DNA of 46,596 bases from an uncultured Bacteroidales bacterium (GCA_903903985.1 CAIVAT010000192.1:1-46596); one strand, 5' to 3'. Positions 35,976-44,697 are shown, numbered from the stretch's first letter. The notes: a model not told the origin generated them from the sequence alone. Numbers and translations: made by a program.

Positions 35976-36520
35976 TCTTTAACAACAATTTTCGTGGAAG
36001 GCTTAAACGGAACCGGGCCGGCAAAGCGGATCGCCCGATGGTCAGGACGGAAATGACGCCCATCGACTGGTTGCTTGAAGCATGTGCAATCGTAGGATTA
36101 ATGATCTTTATGGGATACATAATTTACTATTTCCCAAGGCTCCCAGAAACCATTCCATCTCATTTCGATGGCGCGGGAAAACCGGATGATTACGCTGAAA
36201 AGGCAACCATGTGGTTTCTTCCCGCTATTGCCATGTTCATTTATATCCTGTTCAGCGTGATCGTGCTTATTCCGCACCAGTTCAATTACACGGTTAAAAT
36301 TACACCGGCAAATGCTCCAAAACAATATGCCATGGCGCTGAGGCTGATCCGCTATCTGAAAGCCGCGTTGACATGGATGTTTTTTTACATCAGCTATGCA
36401 ACCATTCAGGTTTCGCTGAACAAGGGTTCAGGTCTTGGAATAGGGTTTATCCCGGTTGTTTTTGGCGGGATCCTGATTCCTCTCTTCATTTATATGATTG
36501 TTGCCTATAGAAACAGGTAA
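35972..36520 (+). CDS. DUF1648 membrane protein
   Basis: A 182-aa membrane protein with the DUF1648 signature LPETIPSHFDGAGKPDDY between helices 1 and 2. There are four hydrophobic segments (about 33-53, 84-105, 130-148 and 155-178). DUF1648 also occurs in SdpI-type immunity proteins, but the SdpI C-terminal domain is not evident here. A basic N-terminus (FRGRLKRNRAGK) precedes the first helix. It is the last gene of the SPFH operon, and its stop is followed after a few bases by the 18-base-period repeat. Confidence 0.85.
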   Translation: MIFNNNFRGRLKRNRAGKADRPMVRTEMTPIDWLLEACAIVGLMIFMGYIIYYFPRLPETIPSHFDGAGKPDDYAEKATMWFLPAIAMFIYILFSVIVLIPHQFNYTVKITPANAPKQYAMALRLIRYLKAALTWMFFYISYATIQVSLNKGSGLGIGFIPVVFGGILIPLFIYMIVAYRNR

Positions 36521-36524
36521 CCTC

Positions 36525-36558
36525 ACCCCGTCAGGGTCTGATACCCCGTCAGGGTCTG
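36525..36558. repeat. ACCCCGTCAGGGT spacer repeat, two copies, 18-base period
   Basis: ACCCCGTCAGGGTCTG at 36525-36540 and again at 36543-36558. The same 13-base core occurs in reverse orientation, also as two copies with an 18-base period, at 41407-41437. It lies between the DUF1648 gene and tyrS. Confidence 0.85.
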
Positions 36559-36576
36559 CCAATCCGTTAAATTTTA

Positions 36577-36584
36577 TACTTTTG
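36577..36584 (+). promoter_or_regulatory. Putative -7 element of tyrS
   Basis: TACTTTTG, followed by C, ends 14 bases before the tyrS ATG, implying a very short leader. A -33 box is not clear. Confidence 0.5.
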
Positions 36585-36598
36585 CAAAAAATTTAAAC

Positions 36599-37879
36599 AT
36601 GAATTTTATTGAGGAATTACGCTGGAGGGGAATGATCCATGACATGTCGCCCGGAACAGAGGAACAGTTTTCGAAGGAGATGACATCTGCCTACATTGGA
36701 TACGACCCCACAAGCGATTCGCTTCATATCGGAAACCTGGCATCGATCATGATGCTGGTTCACCTGCAACGGGCCGGGCATAAACCTTATGCCCTTGTTG
36801 GCGGTGCTACCGGCATGATCGGTGATCCATCCGGAAAATCCGAGGAACGAAACCTGCTTGATGAAACAGTATTGCGTCACAATCAGCGGTGCATCCAAAA
36901 ACAGCTTGAAAAATTCCTGGACTTCAACTGTGGCATTACTTCGGCAGAGATGGTCAATAATTTTGACTGGATGAAGGACTTCTCTTTTCTGAATTTCCTT
37001 CGGGAGGTGGGTAAGCATATCACGGTCAACTACATGGTTGCCAAAGATTCAGTTAAGAAACGCATGGAGTCGGGCTCAGGGATCTCCTTCACTGAATTTA
37101 CTTACCAGTTGGTGCAGGGCTTTGATTATTGCTGGCTGTTCGAGCATAAACAGGTCAGGCTCCAGATGGGTGGTTCCGATCAATGGGGAAACATTGTTAC
37201 CGGTACGGAGTTGATCCGGCGGAAACTTGGCGGTGAGGCTTATGCACTCACCTGCCCGCTCATTACCAAAGCCGATGGCGGAAAATTCGGGAAAACCGAA
37301 TCCGGGAATGTCTGGCTGGATCCGAAAAAAACATCCCCGTATCAATTTTACCAGTTCTGGTTGAATTCAAGTGATTCAGACGCTTCGGAATATATCAAAA
37401 AGTTTACACTCTTTTCAAAGGAAGAAATTGAATCGCTTCAGAAACAACATGATGAAGCTCCCCACCTGAGGGTATTGCAAAAAGCACTTGCCGGGGATAT
37501 CACCATCCGGGTTCATTCCAGGGAAGACCTTCAATCGGCAATGGAAGCTTCTGATATCCTTTTTGGCAAAGGGACTGCAGAAACCCTCATGAGATTACCG
37601 GAAGAAACACTGCTGTCGGTATTCGAAGGCGTGCCACAAAGCGAAATAGCGAAAAGCGAAATATCAAAATCGTTAAATATCGTTGATTTTCTTACTGACA
37701 TGACGCAGGTTTTCTCCTCGAAGGGGGAAGCCAGGAGGATGCTGAAAGAAGGCGGGGTGCAGGTCAACAAAACAAAGGTGGACGAATCCTTTGTTGTCGA
37801 CGAGCAGGTGCTTTCGAATGGCAAATACATCCTCGTTCAAAAGGGCAAGAAAAATTACTTCCTGGTAAAAGCGATATAA
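36599..37879 (+). CDS. tyrS: Tyrosyl-tRNA synthetase
   Basis: Charges tRNA-Tyr. A class I synthetase of 426 aa. The HIGH motif reads HIGN (43-46) and the KMSKS loop reads KFGKT at about 229-233, both normal for bacterial TyrRS. The tyrosine-binding region includes [12 protein letters not shown] and [12 protein letters not shown]-terminal S4 RNA-binding domain covers about 358-426. The start is the ATG at 36599, close behind its -7 box. It converges on the WG-repeat gene. Confidence 0.97.
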   Translation: MNFIEELRWRGMIHDMSPGTEEQFSKEMTSAYIGYDPTSDSLHIGNLASIMMLVHLQRAGHKPYALVGGATGMIGDPSGKSEERNLLDETVLRHNQRCIQKQLEKFLDFNCGITSAEMVNNFDWMKDFSFLNFLREVGKHITVNYMVAKDSVKKRMESGSGISFTEFTYQLVQGFDYCWLFEHKQVRLQMGGSDQWGNIVTGTELIRRKLGGEAYALTCPLITKADGGKFGKTESGNVWLDPKKTSPYQFYQFWLNSSDSDASEYIKKFTLFSKEEIESLQKQHDEAPHLRVLQKALAGDITIRVHSREDLQSAMEASDILFGKGTAETLMRLPEETLLSVFEGVPQSEIAKSEISKSLNIVDFLTDMTQVFSSKGEARRMLKEGGVQVNKTKVDESFVVDEQVLSNGKYILVQKGKKNYFLVKAI

Positions 37880-37922
37880 CAGGCTGGCGATCGCTGTAGG
37901 TCTTTATTCCGGGAGTGAACTC

Positions 37923-39095
37923 CTATTTTGAAAAACCTTCTGCATCACTGAAAGAGCAGTTGATCACAAGGGTTCCAGCCCCGTTGATAAACCCCCATTT
38001 CGTCCCTTTCCTGACAACGGCGAAGCCATTCATAAAATCGTTGGCATGGTCAAATTGCGGGTTGATGACATAGAGTCCTTTTTTATTGATGAACCCCCAC
38101 TGAGTTCCCTTCTTCACCTTTGCCAGATCATTGGTGAAATCCTCAGCATCATCAAACTGCGGATTGATGGCATAGGTGCCGGTCGATTCTATAAACCCCC
38201 ATTCCCGTCCTTTTTTTACCCTGGCCATTCCATCGGATAAATCTCCGGCCTGGTCGAATTGCGGGTTCACAGTCCATGTGCCCTTTTTGTCGATATAGCC
38301 CCACTGGTGCATTATTTTTGCGCAGGCCAATCCGTCGGAAAAATTTCCGGCAGCCTCGAATTGCGGATTGATTACATAGGAGCCTGATTTGTCGATATAA
38401 CCCCACTGGGTTCCCTTTTTTACACGGGCGAGACCACCATTAAAATCCTCTGCATCGTCAAACTGGGGATTGATCTCCCATTTCCCCGATTTATCAATAT
38501 AGCCCCACTCCTTGCCGGTGCGCGCACGGGCAAGCCCGTCGGAAAAGGGTTCCAGGCTGGCAAACTGCGGGTTCACCACATACATCCCCTTTTTGTCGAT
38601 GATGCCCCACTTCACTCCTTTTCTCACCCTGGCCAGGCCATCGTCAAAATCTTCGGCATCATCGAACTGCGGATTGATTGCGAAAGTCCCTGCTTTCTCA
38701 ATATATCCCCATTTTTTAAATTTGATGACCCTGGCAAGTCCGTCGCTGAAGTCTTCTGCTCTTTCGAACTGAGGGTTGATCGCGTAAGCTCCTTTATTGT
38801 CAATGTACCCCCAGTCACCCATACTCCTGACCCGGGCAAATCCACCCGAAAATGGTTTTGCATTCTCAAACTGAGGCGTGATATAATAAGCTCCTGACGC
38901 ATCAATAAATCCCCACTCTTTGGATACCCTTACCAAAGCCAGAAAATCATTTGTGCCAGCTTTTTTGGAGCTGGTTGCCACCGGAGGTTGTTCTTTTGGC
39001 GCTTTGGGAGTGCCGGGTTTATGAAGCGGATGAGGTTTCTGCGCGAAAACGGAAACTGACAGCAGGACGATCAGGCTAACAAGGATTTTTTTCAT
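37923..39095 (-). CDS. Exported WG-repeat protein (ten repeats)
   Basis: A 390-aa protein with a signal peptide (ending VSVFAQ), a Pro/Lys-rich linker (about 20-48), and then ten tandem WG repeats of about 33 residues. Each has the pattern [KEQD]WG[YFI]I-x3-G-x-[YWFL], then NPQF or similar, and a D/E-rich stretch ending GLA-x-V/A. Repeats are uniform enough that the DNA shows a 99-base periodicity. The function is unknown; a beta-rich solenoid or propeller on the cell surface or in the periplasm is likely. No sorting tail or lipobox is present. It converges with tyrS. Confidence 0.92.
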   Translation of the reverse strand: MKKILVSLIVLLSVSVFAQKPHPLHKPGTPKAPKEQPPVATSSKKAGTNDFLALVRVSKEWGFIDASGAYYITPQFENAKPFSGGFARVRSMGDWGYIDNKGAYAINPQFERAEDFSDGLARVIKFKKWGYIEKAGTFAINPQFDDAEDFDDGLARVRKGVKWGIIDKKGMYVVNPQFASLEPFSDGLARARTGKEWGYIDKSGKWEINPQFDDAEDFNGGLARVKKGTQWGYIDKSGSYVINPQFEAAGNFSDGLACAKIMHQWGYIDKKGTWTVNPQFDQAGDLSDGMARVKKGREWGFIESTGTYAINPQFDDAEDFTNDLAKVKKGTQWGFINKKGLYVINPQFDHANDFMNGFAVVRKGTKWGFINGAGTLVINCSFSDAEGFSK

Positions 39096-39195
39096 GATGT
39101 AAGGGTTTAAAATTACAGGATAAAGTTAAGAAAATATTAATAAATCTCTTCTGAAATGAAATATAAAAATTGATGATGTATTTTTATGGAATTTA

Positions 39196-39203
39196 TATCT
39201 TTG
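39196..39203 (+). promoter_or_regulatory. Putative -7 element of the DUF3795 gene
   Basis: TATCTTTG, ending 17 bases before the ATG at 39221. Its position supports that start codon and not the longer reading from 39170, whose first codons would lie upstream of the box. Confidence 0.5.
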
Positions 39204-39220
39204 TCGAAACACAAAACCAT

Positions 39221-39520
39221 ATGGTACTATCTGCCTGCGGACTAATTTGCACCGAATGTGAATTTTTCGGAAACCAATGCAAAGGCTGCCATGCCGTGAA
39301 AGGCCAGACTTTCTGGGCGCTGGAACACATGCCATCCAGGGTGTGCCCTTTGTACGACTGTTCAGTAAACAAACGAAACTATAAAGACTGCGGCGACTGT
39401 GCCGAAGTTCCCTGTCAGCTGTTCCGGGAGATGAAAGATCCCAATTCTACCGATGAAGAGCACCGGCAGGGGTTGATTGATCGGGTGGCAAGGCTGAAAA
39501 TTGTGATGCTTGACACGTGA
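39221..39520 (+). CDS. Cysteine-rich DUF3795 protein
   Basis: A small cytoplasmic protein of 99 aa when started at 39221. It has about ten cysteines in paired motifs (ACGLICTEC, QCKGC, CPLYDC, DCGDC and VPCQLF), suggesting bound zinc or an iron-sulfur cluster. It matches the DUF3795 family pattern, whose function is unknown. The upstream 17 codons overlap the promoter and are excluded. Its last codon and TGA stop are part of a CGTGTGA heptamer repeat. Confidence 0.85.
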   Translation: MVLSACGLICTECEFFGNQCKGCHAVKGQTFWALEHMPSRVCPLYDCSVNKRNYKDCGDCAEVPCQLFREMKDPNSTDEEHRQGLIDRVARLKIVMLDT

Positions 39521-39534
39521 CGTGTGACGTGTGA
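39513..39534. repeat. CGTGTGA heptamer direct repeat
   Basis: Three near-identical heptamers (the first is ACGTGA, then CGTGTGA twice) starting inside the end of the DUF3795 gene. The first unit provides the gene's TGA stop codon. Confidence 0.7.
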
Positions 39535-39561
39535 AACCCAACAACCTTTTATAACAAATCG

Positions 39562-39939
39562 ATGAGTAATTCATTGCTTTTTGCCATTGTGTTCATCAAT
39601 CTTGCCATGGTGCTCTATACTATTGGAGTATGGGCCGAGCGTATCCGGCGGCAGTTGAAATGGGGGCATCTTTGGTTTTTCTGGTCCGGGCTGGTTTGTG
39701 ATGCCATTGGTACAACTGCCATGGCTGAAGTAGGCGGGGCATTTTTAAAATTCAACTTCCATGGAATTACCGGCATGACAGCCATCCTCCTGATGCTTTT
39801 TCATGCAACCTGGGCAACCCGGGTATTGATAAAGAAAGATGAAAAACGAATCCTGACTTTTCACCGTTTCAGCATTTTTGTCTGGATTGTCTGGATGATC
39901 CCGATGATCGGGGGAATGCTTATGGGAGCAAATGTTTGA
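39562..39939 (+). CDS. HsmA-like (TIGR03987 family) membrane protein
   Basis: A 125-aa membrane protein with four hydrophobic segments (about 5-22, 40-58, 70-88 and 102-121). The conserved sequence FFWSGLVCDAIGTTAMAE and GITGMTAILLMLFHATWA are characteristic of the TIGR03987/HsmA family, whose function is unknown. The two histidines and polar residues near the membrane hint at haem or metal binding, but that is inference. It follows the heptamer repeat and has no clear promoter of its own. Confidence 0.8.
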   Translation: MSNSLLFAIVFINLAMVLYTIGVWAERIRRQLKWGHLWFFWSGLVCDAIGTTAMAEVGGAFLKFNFHGITGMTAILLMLFHATWATRVLIKKDEKRILTFHRFSIFVWIVWMIPMIGGMLMGANV

Positions 39940-40017
39940 AAGTTAAAGAGTATTACTGGTAGATAGTGAGCATCTAACCTTTTTTTAACCGAACTATTAT
40001 CTGCAAATTTTTGAACC

Positions 40018-40290
40018 ATGGAAAAAACATACAAAAATTGTCAGAGCTGCGGAATGCCGCTGAAAAAGGATGAAAAGGGCGGAGGAACCAATGCCGACGG
40101 GAGTAAGAGTACAATGTACTGTTCTCTTTGCTTTGAAAACGGAAAATTTTTCCGGCCCGATATAACCGCAGCTGAAATGAAGGAGCTGGCGAAGGGTAAA
40201 CTGAAAGAAATGGGGTTTCCAGGCTTTGTTGCATGGTTTTTTACAACCAATATCCCCAGGCTGGAGCGTTGGAAAAGTAAACCGGTTTGA
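40018..40290 (+). CDS. Putative zinc-ribbon protein
   Basis: A 90-aa cytoplasmic protein with the zinc-ribbon pattern CQSCGMPL (C9, C12) and YCSLC (C40, C43). A helical C-terminal half follows, with the conserved GFPGFVAWFFTTNIPRLERW. This matches the putative zinc ribbon domain family often found beside small stress or redox genes. The function is unknown. The start is the ATG at 40018. It converges with the C_GCAxxG_C_C gene, whose stop is only ten bases away. Confidence 0.85.
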   Translation: MEKTYKNCQSCGMPLKKDEKGGGTNADGSKSTMYCSLCFENGKFFRPDITAAEMKELAKGKLKEMGFPGFVAWFFTTNIPRLERWKSKPV

Positions 40291-40299
40291 AAATTCTTG

Positions 40300-40779
40300 T
40301 CACGGATTAGTCCCGGACCGGAGGATCAAAGCAGGATCCTGTCTCATCATCTCCTCGACTAAATCAACTGCATCTTTTACGAAGGTGCAACAGATTGTTT
40401 GAAACAGGTTGAGTTCCTGGATTTTCTTCAGATCTGCCGCATTGTTCATGTCGAGCCCCTGCAAAAGATCCATGCAGTTGATGGATCCATTCCGTTTTTT
40501 AAAAGCGTCAAAAAACTCAGCAGTTTTACGATAGGTGGTGATCTTTTTGGAAATATCATCCCCTTTGGTCATCCCATAATTCAGTCCCAACACCATTAAA
40601 GCGCCGGTTACTGCACCACAGGTGAGTTGACGGCGAGCCATTCCCCCTCCGAATGCACATGCAATTTTCAGGCAGTCGTCCTCTGAAAGGCTAAACTCTT
40701 CAGAAAACACTGAAAGAACTGATTGGGAACAATTGAAACCCTTTGAGAACAATACGTTCGCTTTTTCTGATTTGGTCAT
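40300..40779 (-). CDS. C_GCAxxG_C_C family putative redox protein
   Basis: A 159-aa cytoplasmic protein. It shows the family's spaced cysteines: NCSQSVL (C17), CAFGGGM (C42), the central CGAVTGALMVLG (C54), and later CMDLL (C102) and ICCTF. Members are thought to be redox-active or metal-binding, but no reaction is established. It is transcribed against the zinc-ribbon gene. Its upstream region has GACCTTTG on the minus strand (40810 to 40803), one base off the -7 consensus. Confidence 0.85.
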   Translation of the reverse strand: MTKSEKANVLFSKGFNCSQSVLSVFSEEFSLSEDDCLKIACAFGGGMARRQLTCGAVTGALMVLGLNYGMTKGDDISKKITTYRKTAEFFDAFKKRNGSINCMDLLQGLDMNNAADLKKIQELNLFQTICCTFVKDAVDLVEEMMRQDPALILRSGTNP

Positions 40780-40850
40780 AAACGGGTGTTATAAAGATTT
40801 TGCAAAGGTCGTTAATGAAGGGGAGAACGACAGGTGACAAAAAATTATTG

Positions 40851-40881
40851 TTGATTATCTGTTATTTTCAAATTACATTTG
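40851..40881 (+). promoter_or_regulatory. Promoter of the flavodoxin-family gene
   Basis: TTG (40851-40853), a 20-base spacer and TACATTTG (40874-40881), the best full match to the Bacteroidota promoter pattern in the window. It ends 22 bases before the ATG at 40904. Confidence 0.6.
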
Positions 40882-40903
40882 GAACTTGGAAAAACCCGGA
40901 TTG

Positions 40904-41413
40904 ATGAAGTACCTGGTGATTTATTATTCAAAGACAGGAAATACCCGGAAGGTTGCAGGAGCCATTTACGATGCTTTGCCGGGTGAGAAGAGGATCAAAC
41001 CAATGAATGAAATTCATACTCCTGAAGAGAATGATCTGATGTTTATCGGTTTCCCGATCATGCAGTTCGGCCCGCCTGCAAGGGCCAGTCAGTTTATTTC
41101 GCGCCACGCTGCTGGAAAAAAAATTGCTTTGTTCGTCACACATGCCATGCCCTGTATGAGTGACGACCCGAATCAGGAAGCCATGCTTGAAAAAGAGTTG
41201 AACAGATGCAGGGCAGCCTGTTCAAAAAGCCAACTCCTTGGTCTTTTTCACTGCCAGGGCGAACTTTCCGAAGATATTGCCAGGGAACTCATAGCCAGCG
41301 GTAATCCGTTGTTAATGGAATTTGCCGGTATGCGACCGCTCACGATCGGGCATCCCGATCCCGAAGAATTGGAACAGGCACGAATATTTGCTGTCGGCAC
41401 CATTACACCCTGA
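40904..41413 (+). CDS. Flavodoxin-family protein
   Basis: A 169-aa FMN-binding electron-transfer protein when started at the ATG at 40904; a TTG at 40886 lies too close to the -7 box. The N-terminal phosphate-binding loop is YYSKTGNTRKVA (about 7-18), and the flavin-shielding region is GFPIMQFGPPARASQF. The last codons (Thr-Pro) and the TGA stop are formed by a CACCCTGACGGGGT repeat. The redox partner is unknown. Confidence 0.88.
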   Translation: MKYLVIYYSKTGNTRKVAGAIYDALPGEKRIKPMNEIHTPEENDLMFIGFPIMQFGPPARASQFISRHAAGKKIALFVTHAMPCMSDDPNQEAMLEKELNRCRAACSKSQLLGLFHCQGELSEDIARELIASGNPLLMEFAGMRPLTIGHPDPEELEQARIFAVGTITP

Positions 41414-41437
41414 CGGGGTCCACCACCCTGACGGGGT
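41407..41437. repeat. ACCCTGACGGGGT repeat, two copies, 18-base period
   Basis: Units at 41407-41419 and 41425-41437, the reverse complement of the pair at 36525-36558. The first unit contains the stop codon of the flavodoxin gene. It lies between convergent genes. Confidence 0.85.
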
Positions 41438-41451
41438 CGGTTTCTTCGCTC

Positions 41452-43131
41452 CTAGTTCACAAACTGCTTTGCATAATATTTCGCAGTCAGTTTTTCGCCG
41501 GTAGCCTTTTCAATCATATCATTCCAGTACCAGCGGCTGCCAGGCATAAATATCTTCTCTTTCAGGTAAATGCCGACCTCTTTTTTCCCTGCGAAACTCT
41601 GGAATTTATAGTCGTCAGATTTGATGACTTTGCCAACAATGTAATAGTACAACTGCGAAGCAAGAAGTTCTCCCAGCAGGTAATTATGGTAATAACAAGG
41701 ATAGGTGGCAATGTGAATTTTAGTTGCCCAATCGGGTTCATTCCTGCCTTCAGGGCGTTTCATCATCTGGTACTTCTCCACGAGATCCCACCATAGTTTA
41801 TTGAGGTTCTGATCGGGGTTCCTGTACATTTCCTTTTCAAAGTGATACATCACCTGTGCCCAGCGGCTGAATACAAGCTGCTCCATGCGTAGTGTTTTAA
41901 AACATGTTTCAGCGATCTTTGACTTCTCTTCCTCGCTGATGCCAGCCATATCTTTCAGCCACTGCGGATTAGAGGAAAACCTTCCGAAGAGCATGGCAAT
42001 GGCTTCCGTAGTAAAAGTGTGTGCCGGATCCCTGAGGATGAAAGGAAGGGATGTATCGATGTTTTTATCATAAACGGCATGCCCGAATTCGTGAAGCATG
42101 GTATTCATCCAGTATTGATTAGGTTTCACGTTGCAAAGCACGCGAACATCCCCGGCATTGTCAATATCGGTGCAGAAAGCATGCTGGTTTTTACCGGGTT
42201 TTTCGTACAGGTCACTTTTTTTCAGCATATCGTCGATGGGTAGCCCGATGCCGGAGTAAAATTCAGAGGTCAGCGTTTCAAGGTTCTTGCCCGCATAATA
42301 TTTATCGAGGTCCACATCGTAAATTTTCGGGGCCTGCTGGAAGAACCGGTTCTGGTAATTCCATGGGTTCAGTTCATCTTTACTTTTAAGGCCGTAATAC
42401 TTCACAAAATAGGTATCGATATCGCCCTTTACTTGCGCAAAATCTTTTTTGGTCAGGCTGTCGAGTTCATCGAACAGCATACTTACCTCTTTCGGGTCCT
42501 GGTCGCTGAGGGTGAGGCTCATTTCGTGATAGTTTTTAAATCCGAGGTCCTTGGCCACTTCATTGCGAAGTTTAACCAGCTTGATCACATCCCCGGCCAC
42601 AACGGTCCCGATCTTTTTCTGGGCTTCCCAAACTTCCTTTTGGTATTTTACATCTTTTGAACTGCTCAACACCTCCTCCACATCATTATCCGACATTTTC
42701 TTACCTTCTACCTCGGTGCGGAAATTGCCATATTTCTGTTCAATAAGCGTGCCCATGCGAACCATGGAATTCAGTTTGCCTGTATCGGCCTTGGCCATGA
42801 GAAAAGAGCGGTACAGGACATCCAGCTGGCGGTTTTGCAAACTGTCGGTGATCATTCCGGAGATCTTGATCTCTTCAAGTTTTTTCAATGACTCTTTGTT
42901 GGAATAGAGCGCCATCATCTGAAGATTCAGATCCTCCGATTTTTTAAAATCTTCGGGTTTCCCTGAAATGGCGGCCTCCCATGAAGCGATCGCTGTTTGC
43001 TTGTAAAGGGGAATCAGCACGGAGTCATGCTTGCGGATAAACTCGTTAAGGTCGTTTTTCATTTTTTCCTGTTTGGAAGTGCAAGCCCCCACCATGAGCA
43101 GGGCCAGTGCGAATACATAAATAGATTTCAT
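41452..43131 (-). CDS. M2-family (ACE-like) zinc metallopeptidase lipoprotein
   Basis: A 559-aa peptidase in the M2/M3 (MA clan) group. I start it at 43131, giving a lipoprotein signal with lipobox MVGAC and C17. The zinc site is H347-E-F-G-H351, with the third ligand E376 in TTEAIAML, 25 residues on, as in ACE-like enzymes. The all-helical fold is evident in the RNEVAKDLGFKNYHEMSL region and in the C-terminal YPCYYHNYLLGELLASQLYY, which lines the active site. It probably degrades peptides in the periplasm. It is separated from cysS upstream by an AT-rich repeat. The exact family (M2 or M3) is less certain than the peptidase call. Confidence 0.87.
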   Translation of the reverse strand: MKSIYVFALALLMVGACTSKQEKMKNDLNEFIRKHDSVLIPLYKQTAIASWEAAISGKPEDFKKSEDLNLQMMALYSNKESLKKLEEIKISGMITDSLQNRQLDVLYRSFLMAKADTGKLNSMVRMGTLIEQKYGNFRTEVEGKKMSDNDVEEVLSSSKDVKYQKEVWEAQKKIGTVVAGDVIKLVKLRNEVAKDLGFKNYHEMSLTLSDQDPKEVSMLFDELDSLTKKDFAQVKGDIDTYFVKYYGLKSKDELNPWNYQNRFFQQAPKIYDVDLDKYYAGKNLETLTSEFYSGIGLPIDDMLKKSDLYEKPGKNQHAFCTDIDNAGDVRVLCNVKPNQYWMNTMLHEFGHAVYDKNIDTSLPFILRDPAHTFTTEAIAMLFGRFSSNPQWLKDMAGISEEEKSKIAETCFKTLRMEQLVFSRWAQVMYHFEKEMYRNPDQNLNKLWWDLVEKYQMMKRPEGRNEPDWATKIHIATYPCYYHNYLLGELLASQLYYYIVGKVIKSDDYKFQSFAGKKEVGIYLKEKIFMPGSRWYWNDMIEKATGEKLTAKYYAKQFVN

Positions 43132-43149
43132 ATGGATTAATTTTAAGAA

Positions 43150-43188
43150 ATTCAAAATTCAACGTTCAATATTCGTTATTCGATATTC
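43150..43188. repeat. AT-rich AACGTTCAATATTCG spacer repeat
   Basis: Short overlapping palindromic units (AACGTT, AATATT, TTCGTTATTCGATATT) after cysS. The last residues of cysS (Asn-Ile-Glu) and its TAA stop are encoded inside it. I recall similar sequence between genes in other Bacteroidota. Confidence 0.55.
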
Positions 43189-44678
43189 CAGACTGACCCT
43201 TCTTTCCCATCCTTCACGGCGATCCTGAGTTTCTGCAGGGCATCCCTGATCTGGTCCGATGTTCCCCAGTCTTTTGTTTCGCGTGACTTCTGGCGGATTG
43301 CAAGGATCAGCTGCATCAATCCATCCAGCAGTTCAGGTTGATCGTTTGATTTTTCATCCTTCAATCCAAGGATGTCGAATAAAAATGTATTGAATATATT
43401 TTTCATCAACTCAAGGTCTGCCTGGGAGATCATCTCTTTTTTATCCACAACGGAATTAATGATGCGGACGCATTCAAACAAATTTGCAATCACCATCGGG
43501 CTGTTGAAATCATCGTTCATGGCAGCATAACATGCAGCTTTCAAATCCGGTATACTCCCCTCTCCCTCGGGGAGAGGGCCCGGGGGTGAAGGAAGGTGAG
43601 ACCTGGTGCTGGGTTCCAGTTTCTGTAGTGTTTCATATCCGGCCAGCAGTTTTTTTAGTCCTTTTTCAGCCGCCTGCAAAGCCTCATTTGAGAAGTCGAG
43701 CGTGCTGCGGTAATGAGCCTGGAGTATAAAAAACCGGATGGTCATGGGACTGTAAGCCTGCAGCAATGCCGAATGGGACCCGGTGAAAAATTCATCAAGG
43801 GTGATAAAATTCCCGAGCGATTTACCCATTTTCTGACCATTGATGGTGACCATGTTGTTATGCAGCCAGTATTTCACCGATTCATGCCCGATAGCAGCCT
43901 GGCATTGGGCGATTTCTGATTCATGATGCGGAAACAGGAGGTCCATTCCTCCCCCATGGATGTCGAAATAATCACCGAGGTATTTGGTGCTCATGGCCGA
44001 ACATTCGAGATGCCATCCCGGGAACCCATCGCTCCATGGCGAAGGCCACCGCATGATGTGTTCGGGCTGGGCTTTTTTCCAAAGTGCGAAATCCGAAACA
44101 TGCCGTTTTTCATCCTGACCCTCAAGCGAACGGGTATTCGAGATGAGGTCGTCGAGAACCCTGCCGGAAAGTTTGCCGTAATCAAAGGACCTGCTGTACT
44201 TTTCAACATCGAAGTATACGGAGCCATTTACTTCATAGGCGTAGCCTGCATCCAGGATTTTTTCAACCATCAGGATCTGCTCAATCATATGGCCGCTGGC
44301 CCGGGGCTCGATGCTGGGGCGCCTGACATTCAGGGCGTCCATGTATATAAAATAGCGGTCGGCATAGTATTGTGCGATTTCCATGGGCTCCAGCTGCTCC
44401 ACCCGTGCCCTGATGGCTATTTTATCTTCCCCTTCATCCAGGTCGGCAATGAGGTGTCCTACATCAGTAATGTTCCTTACATACCTGACCTTATACCCGA
44501 GATGCAGCAAGTACCTGAAAACCAGGTCGAAAGTAATGGCGGGGCGGGCATGGCCAAGGTGCGGATCGCCATAAACGGTCGGGCCGCATACATAAATTCC
44601 GACGAAAGGAGGGTTAATGGGTTTAAAAATTTCTTTTTTCCGTGTGAGTGTATTGTGAACAAAAAGCTGATTTTCCAT
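43176..44678 (-). CDS. cysS: Cysteinyl-tRNA synthetase
   Basis: Charges tRNA-Cys. A class I synthetase of 500 aa. The zinc-binding Cys is in YVCGPTVYG, and other ligands are in WHLECSAM and HHESE. The HIGH motif is PHLGHAR and the KMSKS loop is QKMGKSLGN. At about residues 358-378, in the linker between the catalytic core and the helical anticodon domain, is a Pro/Gly/Glu-rich insert ([12 protein letters not shown]). The GC-rich palindromic repeat of this genome encodes it. The C-terminal end is also repeat-derived. It probably tolerates both because they lie outside the catalytic core. Confidence 0.96.
   Translation of the reverse strand: MENQLFVHNTLTRKKEIFKPINPPFVGIYVCGPTVYGDPHLGHARPAITFDLVFRYLLHLGYKVRYVRNITDVGHLIADLDEGEDKIAIRARVEQLEPMEIAQYYADRYFIYMDALNVRRPSIEPRASGHMIEQILMVEKILDAGYAYEVNGSVYFDVEKYSRSFDYGKLSGRVLDDLISNTRSLEGQDEKRHVSDFALWKKAQPEHIMRWPSPWSDGFPGWHLECSAMSTKYLGDYFDIHGGGMDLLFPHHESEIAQCQAAIGHESVKYWLHNNMVTINGQKMGKSLGNFITLDEFFTGSHSALLQAYSPMTIRFFILQAHYRSTLDFSNEALQAAEKGLKKLLAGYETLQKLEPSTRSHLPSPPGPLPEGEGSIPDLKAACYAAMNDDFNSPMVIANLFECVRIINSVVDKKEMISQADLELMKNIFNTFLFDILGLKDEKSNDQPELLDGLMQLILAIRQKSRETKDWGTSDQIRDALQKLRIAVKDGKEGSVWNIE
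43553..43600. repeat. GC-rich palindromic repeat read in frame inside cysS (copy 5)
   Basis: A stem CCTCTCC-ctcg-GGAGAGG near 43559-43577, followed by a CCC/GGG tract. It has the same character as spacer copies 1 to 4. On the minus strand it is translated without a stop as part of cysS. Confidence 0.75.
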
Positions 44679-44697
44679 GAGATATTTAATTCATTTG

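Noticed and set aside
37912..37923. GGAGT-ga-ACTCC hairpin followed by TATTTT between tyrS and the WG gene as a terminator
   Set aside because: The stem is only five pairs with a two-base loop, too weak to call with confidence.
37923..39095. Regular spaced repeats that might suggest a CRISPR array
   Set aside because: The period of about 99 bases is in frame and encodes WG repeats. There are no unique spacers and no cas genes.
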